Shown here: piece after piece, positions 16,634 to 23,563 of the stretch | Position numbering within the stretch: position 1 is the first letter of the stretch | How the letters are laid out: the number at the start of each line of letters is the position of its first letter | Assembly: GCA_963793785.1 (NCBI GenBank) | Contig: CAWCBH010000003.1 | Location: 1,302,001-1,366,000 of the forward strand | Length of the DNA stretch: 64,000 bases | Source of the DNA: CAWCBH01 sp963793785 | Lineage (GTDB): Bacteria; Actinomycetota; Thermoleophilia; Solirubrobacterales; 70-9 | Direction of reading: 5' to 3' | Notes under the pieces: generated by a model | What the model was told of the DNA's origin: nothing | The model's input: only the letters and a program-made list of their open reading frames with translations | The model's database searches: none | Position numbers and translations under genes: made by a program

Positions 16634-17278
16634 CTACGAGCCCAAACGGGCGAGTGCCTCGGCGATTGGCGTCTCGCCCGCGAACAGCTCGAAGGTCTTG
16701 CCGATCGTCGCTTCGATGTCGAGACAGGCGAGCAGGGTCGCGGCGACGTCGTCGCGCGGGATCGGCCCTCGGCGGCCCAGCTCGGTCGACGCGTCGACCT
16801 TGCCGGTCCCGGGATCGTCGGTCAGCGAGCCGGGTCGCACGATCGTGTAGTCGAGTCCGCTCTCCGCCACCGCCGCGTCGGCTTGGGCCTTCGCCTCCAG
16901 GTAGGGGCGCATCTGCTCGGGCCCGGCCGCCGGGTCGTGGGCACCGATCGAGCTGACGATCAGGTAGCGGCGGATCCCGTTGGCCTTCGCGGCCTCGATC
17001 AGCTTCACGGCTCCTCCCAGGTCCACGGTGCGCTTGCGCTCCGGCCCACTTCCGGGCCCGGCGCCGGCCGCGAAGACGACAGCGTCGGCGCCCGCGACAA
17101 GATCGGTGATCTCCTCGCTCTCGAGGTCGGCAACGACCGGCCGGGCTCCGATCTCCTCCAGGTCGGACGCATGGTCCGGGTTGCGGATCAGCCCCCGAGC
17201 CGTGTCACCGCGCTCGGCGACCAATCGCAGCAGCCGCATCGCGATCTTGCCGTGCCCGCCTGCGACGAGAACGTCCAT
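16634..17278 (-). CDS. NAD(P)-binding SDR-like protein (YhfK/SDR_a5 type)
   Basis: A 214-aa atypical short-chain dehydrogenase-like protein. It has the N-terminal dinucleotide loop VLVAGGHGKIAMRLLRLV (residues 3-20), VVFAAGAGPGSG near 70, a VSSIGAHDP strand end and a Y-x3-K-like PYLEAKAQAD. The ending RPGSLTDDPGTGKVD is characteristic of NAD(P)H-binding YhfK-like proteins. The substrate is unknown. The ATG start lies 6 nt after TAGGGT (leaderless). Confidence 0.85.
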   Translation of the reverse strand: MDVLVAGGHGKIAMRLLRLVAERGDTARGLIRNPDHASDLEEIGARPVVADLESEEITDLVAGADAVVFAAGAGPGSGPERKRTVDLGGAVKLIEAAKANGIRRYLIVSSIGAHDPAAGPEQMRPYLEAKAQADAAVAESGLDYTIVRPGSLTDDPGTGKVDASTELGRRGPIPRDDVAATLLACLDIEATIGKTFELFAGETPIAEALARLGS

Positions 17279-17287
17279 CGGCCGACC

Positions 17288-17422
17288 CTACCGAGGGTGA
17301 TCGGGCCGGGTGTTCGTCCTCGGAAACCAGGACCCGCCCGCCGGCACCCGGTACTCGGCGGTGCCGCCGGCCGTCGTCGCCCCGATCAGGGCCAGGAAGG
17401 CACCGATCTCGAGGCTGCGCAC
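17288..17422 (-). CDS. Possible 44-aa small hydrophobic protein
   Basis: A GTG-initiated frame of 44 codons fills most of the 146-bp gap between the SDR gene and the YeaQ-like gene. It encodes one hydrophobic segment (IGAFLALIGATTAGG) followed by a polar tail ending in Arg. Composition is protein-like, but there is no SD and no known family. It could equally be non-coding. Confidence 0.22.
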   Translation of the reverse strand: MRSLEIGAFLALIGATTAGGTAEYRVPAGGSWFPRTNTRPDHPR

Positions 17423-17424
17423 GA

Positions 17425-17730
17425 TCAGGTAGGTGTGGCCCCTGAGTGCGTCGTCGGGCCGCCCCGGTTCTTCATCACCGCAGCCGCGATGGCGAGGACT
17501 ATTACAACGCCGATGATCGCGCCGATGATCCCTCCGAAGTCGAAGACGTCGGTGTCGCCGATGCCGAGCCCGACGGTGAAGATCAGGTAGCCGAGCGCGG
17601 CCCCGGCGAGGCCAATGAGCACCGAGACGCCCCAGGACTTCGGGCCGCTCATCGCATGGAACGGATCGCCCGGCATGATCACGCGGCCAATCACACCGGC
17701 CAGGAATCCCACGATTGCGGCACCGATCAT
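17425..17730 (-). CDS. GlsB/YeaQ/YmgE-family membrane protein
   Basis: A 101-aa protein with three Gly-rich hydrophobic segments (IGAAIVGFLAGVIGRVIMPG, then GVSVLIGLAGAALGYLIF, then IIGAIIGVVIVLAIAAAVM), the transglycosylase-associated (PF04226) architecture. Family members are stress-induced inner-membrane proteins of unknown biochemical role. The ATG is preceded by a clear SD, GGGAGAAG. A small SHOCT protein is 88 bp upstream on the same strand. Confidence 0.88.
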   Translation of the reverse strand: MIGAAIVGFLAGVIGRVIMPGDPFHAMSGPKSWGVSVLIGLAGAALGYLIFTVGLGIGDTDVFDFGGIIGAIIGVVIVLAIAAAVMKNRGGPTTHSGATPT

Positions 17731-17818
17731 CGACTTCTCCCTTGCTCGCTCCGTTGCCAGTCACCTGGACTCTACGCCGCTCGGCGAGTACGAGCAGGCG
17801 ACGTCGCAGCCGCTGGGG

Positions 17819-18088
17819 TCAGATTCCCAGGACCTTCGCCTTCTGGCTGGCGAACTCCTCGTCCGTGAGCACGCCTTGTTCGTGAAGCTGACCAAGTTCC
17901 TTCAGTCGCTCCGTTGTCTCGGCAGTCACTCCACCCGACGCCGCTGGGGCGGGGTCGACGGGCTCAGCCTGCGGCGCGCTGTCCTGCTGTTCTGCAGCCT
18001 GCTTCTCGTCCATGTGCTTCTTGGCAGCGACGGCGGCTCCGCCGAGTGCGGCTAAACGTCGTCTGCGTTGGCGTCTGTCTCGCCCCAT
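17819..18088 (-). CDS. Small SHOCT-domain protein
   Basis: An 89-aa protein with a basic N-terminus (RRQRRRRLAALGG), a Pro/Ala/Gln-rich middle and a C-terminal SHOCT domain, RLKELGQLHEQGVLTDEEF (about residues 61-79) then KAKVLGI. SHOCT is a short oligomerisation motif found at the ends of many bacterial proteins. Function is unknown. The ATG has the SD GGAGAGG, and a perfect 8-2-8 palindrome lies 22 bp upstream. Confidence 0.75.
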   Translation of the reverse strand: MGRDRRQRRRRLAALGGAAVAAKKHMDEKQAAEQQDSAPQAEPVDPAPAASGGVTAETTERLKELGQLHEQGVLTDEEFASQKAKVLGI

Positions 18089-18109
18089 GCTCGACCTCTC
18101 CTTCGATTC

Positions 18110-18127
18110 GATCCTCGTTCGAGGATC
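18110..18127. promoter_or_regulatory. Palindrome upstream of the SHOCT gene
   Basis: GATCCTCG-TT-CGAGGATC is a perfect inverted repeat 22 bp upstream of the start codon. It could be an operator or a 5' leader hairpin. No T-run follows, so it is not a terminator. Confidence 0.35.
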
Positions 18128-18270
18128 TCACAGGCGTTCCACTTCTCCAAATCCCGTCGACCCCTAACGGAGTGACTCGCGGAAGTTCTGCTTTCCATGC
18201 GAAGCGGCAACTTCGGGGATCGGCTGGCGCCAGCCCCCGTTGCAGCGGCAGCGCGAACGTTCCGGATCCC

Positions 18271-20082
18271 TCAGCGGCGGCGCCCGACGACCATCGCGAT
18301 GCCGCCGCCTCGCCGGATCGGCTCGGCTACGGCGAGCAGGCGCCCGCGCTTGAGGAACTCGATCCCGGTAGCGGCGCCGATTTCCAATCCGGGACAGAGA
18401 TGAACTCCTGCCCGTAGGAGCTGGCCGAGTACCTGGGCCTCGGGGCTGGCTGTGAACTCGGGCTCGGCCGTGGTCAGGGTGCTGTTGCGCTGTGAGGCGC
18501 GCGGCGCGGCGATCGCCTGCGGCAGCGACTTGCCGAGATCGAAACGCTCGATCAGGATCTGGAGCACGGTTGTGATGATCGTCGAGCCCCCCGGCGAGCC
18601 GAGCGCCAGCACCGGTCTCTTGCCACGGGTGACGATCGTCGGGGCCATCGAGCTGCGGGGCCGCTTGCGCCCGTTGGGCGCGTTCGGGTGGGAGGGGTCA
18701 CCAAAGTTGAAGTCGGTGAGCTCGTTGTTGAGGAGAAAGCCCCAGCCCGGTACGACGATCCCGTTGCCGCCGGTGGACTCGATGGTGAACGTGTAGGAGA
18801 CGGCCATGCCGCGGCGATCAACGACCGTGAGGTGGGTGGTCGACGTCCCCTCGGTGTCGACGCTTGCTCGAGCCGCGCCCGCCTGGTTGTCGCGTGGCTC
18901 GCCCGGCGCCACCGGGCCGGCGTCAGCGGCCTGGTCGGTGATCAGTGCTCGCCGCTCGGCCGCGAACGAGTCGGAGAGCAGGCCTTCGAGCGGCACATCA
19001 AAGAACGCCGGGTCGGCGAGGAAGGCGTCGCGGTCGGCGAATGCGTAACGCGAGGCCTCGAGATAACGATGCAGCGCCTGCGCTCGATCGGCACCCAGGG
19101 GCGAATAGCCCTTGAGGATGTTGAGCGCCTCGGCGACCGTCGAGCCCCCGCTCGACGGCGGGCCCATACCCCAGACGTCGAAGCCGCGATAGCGCACCCG
19201 GGTCGGCTTCCGCCCCAGGGCCGTGTAGGCCTTGAAATCGCGCCCGGTGATGAGGCCCGGCCGCCAGACGTGGTCGGCGCTCTCAGCGATCGGCGGGTTC
19301 TCGGCCGCTTCGACGATCGCGTCGGCGATTGGGCCTTCATAGAAACCGGCGCGGCCGCGATTGGCGATCCGTCGATAGGCGCGGGCGAGGTGGCGGTTTC
19401 GCAGCAGCGTGCCGACGTCGCGCGGGGTGCCATCGGGATCGAGGTAGAGCGCAGCGGTCGAGGGCACATCGTCGAAGTAGGCGACGTTGAGCGCGGTCTG
19501 GTCAAAGAAGGTCTGGTCGACCCGGAAGCCTTCACGGGCCACCTCGATTCCCGGCTCGAGCACCTCGCCCAGGCTCATCGTGCCGTGTCGTTGGAGCGCC
19601 CTGACCCAAGTGGCCACGGTCCCAGGCACGCCAGCGGAGAGGCCGCTGAAGCGGGCGGAATTGAAATCGAGTGGCACGTCGTTCTCGAAGAACGAGCGCG
19701 GCCGCATCGCCGCCGGCGCGGCCTCGCGGCCGTCGATGGTCGTCACGCGCCCCTTCGGCGTGCGCACAAGCATGAACCCGCCGCCGCCGATCCCGGCCGA
19801 AAACGGCTCGGTGACCCCGAGCACGCCGGCGGCCGCAACCGCGGCGTCGACCGCGTTACCGCCGCGTCGGAGCGTCCTGATCGCCGCCTGCGTCGCCAGG
19901 CGATCGACGGTCGCTGCCGCGCCACCGGGGCCGCGGGCGAGGTGCTTGTCACCCGGCTGACCTCGCGCCGCATCTGCGCTTACAACGCTTGCCTGCGCGC
20001 CTACCCAGAGCGTCGCCAGCGCAACGCCCGCGAGCAGTTGCCGGCGACGACGCGCGCTCGAATCCTGCTCGCTCTCTGCCAC
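18271..20082 (-). CDS. ggt: Gamma-glutamyltransferase
   Basis: Ntn-hydrolase precursor that cleaves itself into two subunits and hydrolyses or transfers gamma-glutamyl groups from glutathione-like compounds outside the cytoplasm. The 603-aa protein starts with a twin-arginine-like export signal (RRRRQLLAGVALATLWVGA). The large subunit has GVTEPFSAGIGGGGFMLV. The small subunit begins at the catalytic Thr in TEGTSTTHLTVVD (about residue 415), followed by PRSSMAPTIV and GSPGGSTI. The GTG start is 6 nt after TAGGGT (leaderless). Confidence 0.94.
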   Translation of the reverse strand: MAESEQDSSARRRRQLLAGVALATLWVGAQASVVSADAARGQPGDKHLARGPGGAAATVDRLATQAAIRTLRRGGNAVDAAVAAAGVLGVTEPFSAGIGGGGFMLVRTPKGRVTTIDGREAAPAAMRPRSFFENDVPLDFNSARFSGLSAGVPGTVATWVRALQRHGTMSLGEVLEPGIEVAREGFRVDQTFFDQTALNVAYFDDVPSTAALYLDPDGTPRDVGTLLRNRHLARAYRRIANRGRAGFYEGPIADAIVEAAENPPIAESADHVWRPGLITGRDFKAYTALGRKPTRVRYRGFDVWGMGPPSSGGSTVAEALNILKGYSPLGADRAQALHRYLEASRYAFADRDAFLADPAFFDVPLEGLLSDSFAAERRALITDQAADAGPVAPGEPRDNQAGAARASVDTEGTSTTHLTVVDRRGMAVSYTFTIESTGGNGIVVPGWGFLLNNELTDFNFGDPSHPNAPNGRKRPRSSMAPTIVTRGKRPVLALGSPGGSTIITTVLQILIERFDLGKSLPQAIAAPRASQRNSTLTTAEPEFTASPEAQVLGQLLRAGVHLCPGLEIGAATGIEFLKRGRLLAVAEPIRRGGGIAMVVGRRR

Positions 20083-20169
20083 CCGCTTACCCTAGCCGCC
20101 TGGCGCGAGACTATTCCGACGCTCGGCTTCGGAGCGACCGAGAAGAGCGAGTGATGGAATTCCGAAAAG

Positions 20170-20243
20170 AGCGGCTGAAGGGATTCGAACCCTCGACCTT
20201 CTGCATGGCAAGCAGACGCTCTAGCCAGCTGAGCTACAGCCGC
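20170..20243 (-). tRNA. tRNA-Gly (GCC)
   Basis: Minus-strand cloverleaf: acceptor GCGGCTG/CAGCCGC, anticodon stem TCTGC/GCAGA around TTGCCAT (anticodon GCC), T-arm GAGGG-TTCGAAT-CCCTT, discriminator U. CCA is not encoded. Confidence 0.96.
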
Positions 20244-20287
20244 GCGCGGCGCCGATCATACCGTTGCCCCTGGCTAACCTGACCGCG

Positions 20288-20857
20288 ATGTACGAGCACC
20301 CGCACACGATCGATAACGGCAGCGGCGAGCAACTGACCTTCGTCGCGGTCCGCCAGGACGAGCAAGGCGAGTTCCTCGAGGTGCGCAACACGGTCAGCCC
20401 GGGGGCAGGCCCGCCGATGCACGCTCATCACCTCCAGGAGGAGGCCCTGACCGTCGAGCGCGGCACGATGGGCTACCAAGTGCTCGGCGAGGAGGAGCGC
20501 CGAGCAGACGCCGGCGAGACCGCGACCTTCGCGCCGGGCGTGGCGCACCGGTTCTGGAACACGGGAGACGACGAGCTCGTCTGCACTGGCCAGGTCCGCC
20601 CGCCGGACAACATCGAGTACTTCCTGACCGAGATCTACGCCTCGATGCGGCGCAGCGGCGGCGATCGCCCGGGTCTTTTCGACGCCGCGTATCTGTCGCT
20701 GCGCTACCGCGATGAGTTCGAGATGCTGGCGATCCCGCGCCCGGTGCAACGGGTCCTGTTCCCGCTGATCGTCGCCGTGGGCAAGTTGTTCGGCCGTCAC
20801 CGGCGCTTCGCCGGCGCCCCCGAGCCGGTGCGCCGCAGCGCCTCCGAGCACGCCTAG
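20288..20857 (+). CDS. Cupin-domain protein
   Basis: A 189-aa protein with a single cupin barrel. Motif 1 is PPMHAHHLQEEALTVERGTM (metal-ligand His/Glu, about residues 38-57) and motif 2 is TFAPGVAHRFWNTGDD. A C-terminal extension of about 90 residues has a hydrophobic helix (VLFPLIVAVGKLFG). The substrate is unknown. I chose ATG 20288 because it is 7 nt after TAACCT; an upstream in-frame TTG at 20264 lies before that promoter. It is divergent from tRNA-Gly. Confidence 0.83.
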   Translation: MYEHPHTIDNGSGEQLTFVAVRQDEQGEFLEVRNTVSPGAGPPMHAHHLQEEALTVERGTMGYQVLGEEERRADAGETATFAPGVAHRFWNTGDDELVCTGQVRPPDNIEYFLTEIYASMRRSGGDRPGLFDAAYLSLRYRDEFEMLAIPRPVQRVLFPLIVAVGKLFGRHRRFAGAPEPVRRSASEHA

Positions 20858-20970
20858 AGCTCGAGTGACGCGTGGTGCCGCGGTACTGCGTATGAAAGCG
20901 CGAGAATTGGGTAGTCTCTCCCAACTATTCGGTAGTGGTTCCAACCAACGACAGGGAGAGTCAACAGCTC

Positions 20971-21801
20971 ATGACCCGACGCATGATCGCGACCTGCGCA
21001 GCATCTTTGGCGCTGTTTGTCGCCCTCTTGGCGCCGAGCGCGGCCTCCGCATGGGCCCCCGCTGACCAGGCCACCGTCCACCCCGGCGTGCAGACCTTCA
21101 CCGAAGGCGCCCAGTGCACGGCCAACTTCGTCTTCCAGGACGGCGGCGGCACCTACCTCGGGCAGGCGGCGCATTGCGCCGGCACCGGCACGGCGACGGA
21201 GACCAACGGCTGCGACAGCGGCTCGCTGCCGCTCGGCACACCGGTCGAGATCGACGGCGCCAGCAGGCCGGGAACGCTCGTCTACAGCTCCTGGATCGCG
21301 ATGCAGTCAAACGGCGAGACGAACGTCAACGCCTGCGACTACAACGACTTCGCGCTGGTCAAGATCGACCCTGCGGACGTCGCGAACACCAATCCATCGG
21401 TGCCGGGATTCGGCGGACCGACCGGAGTCGCGGCCAGCCCTGGCGAGCTCGGATCGACCGTCTTCACCTACGGCAATTCCTCCCTGCGCTTCGGGGTCTC
21501 CCAGCTGAGCCCCAAGCAGGGCACGGTGGTGCAGAACGGCGGCAATGGCTGGACGACCGACGTCTACACGGTCACGCCGGGCATCCCGGGTGACTCGGGC
21601 AGCGGCTTCCTGACCGGCTCCGGGGCGGCGTTCGGAACCCTGAGCACGGTTCAGATCGCCCCGCTCGCCGGCTCCAACGGAGTCAGCAACCTCTCCCGCG
21701 AGCTGAGCTACGCGCAGGCCAACGGCTTCGGCGGCCTGGCGCTGGTGCCGGGCACCGAGGCGTTCAACCCCGACCTGGTCGGGGCGATCGCCGGCGCCTG
21801 A
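20971..21801 (+). CDS. Secreted trypsin-like serine protease
   Basis: A 276-aa secreted protein. The signal peptide MTRRMIATCAASLALFVALL ends at about ASA-WAP. A chymotrypsin-fold catalytic triad is visible: His in GQAAHC, Asp in DYNDFALVKID, and Ser in PGIPGDSGSGF. Two Cys pairs could form disulfides. The ATG at 20971 is chosen because the SD GGGAGAG lies upstream and the signal peptide begins there; an in-frame start at 20935 would precede the SD. It is followed by a strong terminator. Confidence 0.83.
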   Translation: MTRRMIATCAASLALFVALLAPSAASAWAPADQATVHPGVQTFTEGAQCTANFVFQDGGGTYLGQAAHCAGTGTATETNGCDSGSLPLGTPVEIDGASRPGTLVYSSWIAMQSNGETNVNACDYNDFALVKIDPADVANTNPSVPGFGGPTGVAASPGELGSTVFTYGNSSLRFGVSQLSPKQGTVVQNGGNGWTTDVYTVTPGIPGDSGSGFLTGSGAAFGTLSTVQIAPLAGSNGVSNLSRELSYAQANGFGGLALVPGTEAFNPDLVGAIAGA

Positions 21802-21824
21802 GCCAAGTAACGCGTTCCAATCTT

Positions 21825-21860
21825 CGACGGCGCGCCTTCGGGCGCGCCGTCGTCGTTTCG
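21825..21860 (+). terminator. Terminator after the serine protease gene
   Basis: A perfect 12-bp stem CGACGGCGCGCC/GGCGCGCCGTCG closed by a TTCG tetraloop, followed by TCGTTTCG. It lies 24 bp after the protease stop codon, between convergent genes. The T-run is weak. Confidence 0.7.
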
Positions 21861-21868
21861 GGAGGCGG

Positions 21869-22366
21869 TCAGCGCTCCAGCTCGGCCAGCAGGTCGCCGG
21901 TGTCGAGCGGGGCCGAGAACATCTCGACCCCTTCGCCGTCCGTGGAGCGCGGCCACTGCTCCTGCGGGCGGTCCCAGTAGAGCTCGACCCCGTTCTGGTC
22001 GGGATCGTTGAGGTAAAGCGCCTCGCTGACGCCGTGGTCAGAGGCGCCGGTGAGCGCGATCCCGGCTGCGCTGACGCGGCGCAGAGCTTCGGCGAGCGCC
22101 CGCCGAGTCGGGTAGCGGATCGCGGTGTGAAAGAGCCCGGTGGTGCCAGGCGGCGGGGGCGAGCCGCCGCGCGACTGCCAGGTGTTGAGCCCGATGTGGT
22201 GGTGGTAGCCGCCGGCGGAGACGAATGCCGCCTCCCGACCCCAGCGCTGCTGGACCTCGAACCCGAGCACCTCGCAATAGAACTCCAGCGAGCGCTCGAT
22301 GTCGGCCACCTTCAGGTGCACATGGCCGATGTCGGCGCCGGGATCGATCGCAGAGCCTTCGCTCAT
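21869..22366 (-). CDS. VOC-family (glyoxalase/dioxygenase-like) protein
   Basis: A 165-aa vicinal-oxygen-chelate protein with two beta-alpha-beta-beta-beta modules. Metal-ligand positions are GHVHLKVADIERSLEFYCEV at the N-terminus, GGYHHHIGLNTW near 52, FHTAIRYPT near 79 and DPDQNGVELYWDRP near 121. This arrangement matches one domain of CatE-like extradiol dioxygenases, but the substrate is unknown. The ATG is 6 nt after TAGGTT, whose TAG is the stop codon of the upstream RNase H gene. Confidence 0.83.
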   Translation of the reverse strand: MSEGSAIDPGADIGHVHLKVADIERSLEFYCEVLGFEVQQRWGREAAFVSAGGYHHHIGLNTWQSRGGSPPPPGTTGLFHTAIRYPTRRALAEALRRVSAAGIALTGASDHGVSEALYLNDPDQNGVELYWDRPQEQWPRSTDGEGVEMFSAPLDTGDLLAELER

Positions 22367-22375
22367 CGGTGAAAC

Positions 22376-22789
22376 CTAGTCGCCGTCGAGGGCCGCGTTG
22401 ACCAGCGCGTCGGCGTCGGCGTTCTCGTCGCGCCGCACATGGCGGATGCTCCACCGCTCAAAGCCGCCAAGCCCCTTGCGAACCTCGGCGTGCAGGCCGC
22501 GCAGGTTGGCGTCCTTGACCTTGTAGCGGCCCTCGACCTGGCGCACGATCAGCTCCGAGTCGCCGACCAGCTGCACCGCCGCCGCCCCGTGCTCGCGCGC
22601 CAGCTCGATGCCGAGCAGCAGCGCCCGGTACTCGGCGACGTTATTGGTCGCGACACCGATCCGCTCGTTGCGTCGCTCGAGGACGGCGCCGGAGCTGTCG
22701 CGCAGGACGGCGGCGATCGCCGCCGGGCCGGGATTGCCGCGGGAGCCGCCGTCGACGTTGACGGTCAGGGTCGAATCGCCCCCGTTCAC
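22376..22789 (-). CDS. RNase H-fold protein (RNase HI family)
   Basis: A 137-aa RNase HI-type nuclease expected to cut RNA in RNA-DNA hybrids. Active-site acidic residues are visible: NVDGGSRGNPGPA (Asp), NVAEYRALLLGIELA (Glu), VGDSELIVRQVEGRY (Asp), and RRDENADADALVN (final Asp). It is the compact form lacking the basic protrusion. The GTG at 22789 overlaps the upstream gene's stop as GTGA, fixing the start. Confidence 0.88.
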   Translation of the reverse strand: MNGGDSTLTVNVDGGSRGNPGPAAIAAVLRDSSGAVLERRNERIGVATNNVAEYRALLLGIELAREHGAAAVQLVGDSELIVRQVEGRYKVKDANLRGLHAEVRKGLGGFERWSIRHVRRDENADADALVNAALDGD

Positions 22790-23502
22790 CTTTGCGATTG
22801 ATCGTGACCGGGCGCCAGGCCTTCGTCGAGGGGAGCACCGAGCTGCAGCCGGCCCTCCTCGGCGACCGCGTTCCATTGCCGGGCCGGGGCGTCGAGCTCG
22901 CCGAGCTCATACCCCTGGTCGATCTGGTAGACGGGGCGCAGCTCGTCGCGCAGGTCGACGCCCCATTGGTACCAGCAGAGCTCCCAGGCGACCGTGATCC
23001 GTACCTCGCTGGGCGAGCCGGCCGCCGAGCCGACCGAGATCCACGGTGATCCCAGGGTCCGCATCAGGCCGGCCACGGTCCGCGACTCACCGCTGGCGTT
23101 GAAGCGCCAGATCGCGCGCTCGAAGCGGCTCTGCGGCGATTCGGGGACCGCCGCCATCCCGACCCGGGCCCCCGGAGCCGCAGGATCGGGACTCGGGCGG
23201 GGCCGAAGGTCGGGTCCGTTGTCGGCTTCCTCGGGCTCTTCGTCGACGGGCACCGGCTCGGCGCCCGCCTCCCGCCGGGCGCCGCGCAGAAGTGCGCTCA
23301 GGCCGCCGCCGCGGCGCCGGCGCGACGGCGCGGGCGTCCGCTCGCCGGCCAGCTCCTCCCAAACCCAGCCGAGGTGCTCGGCGCGGGCGCGGCAGAGCTC
23401 GCAGACGGCTCGCGGCTCGTCGTCGGGCGTCAGGTAGGTGCGGGTGCGCTCGCCGGCCAGCATCGTCCGCCCACACACCGAGCATGTCTCGATCGTGCTC
23501 AA
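22786..23502 (-). CDS. Zinc-ribbon protein of unknown function
   Basis: A 238-aa protein with an N-terminal two-pair zinc site, CSVCGRTM (residues 7-14) and CELCRARAEHLGW (about 34-46), a disordered Arg/Pro/Glu-rich middle (about 55-120), and a globular C-terminal half (RFERAIWRFNASGESRTVAG, then VTVAWELCWYQWGVDL-like sequence). I do not recognise the family. It starts at a TTG with the SD GGAGAGG and is translationally coupled to the RNase H gene, so a link to nucleic acid processing is possible. Confidence 0.7.
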   Translation of the reverse strand: MSTIETCSVCGRTMLAGERTRTYLTPDDEPRAVCELCRARAEHLGWVWEELAGERTPAPSRRRRGGGLSALLRGARREAGAEPVPVDEEPEEADNGPDLRPRPSPDPAAPGARVGMAAVPESPQSRFERAIWRFNASGESRTVAGLMRTLGSPWISVGSAAGSPSEVRITVAWELCWYQWGVDLRDELRPVYQIDQGYELGELDAPARQWNAVAEEGRLQLGAPLDEGLAPGHDQSQR

Positions 23503-23563
23503 GTGGCCTCTCCGGCCACGGTATCAACGGCGTCTGGCGGCCCCGTCGAGGCCGGCGCGCCGC

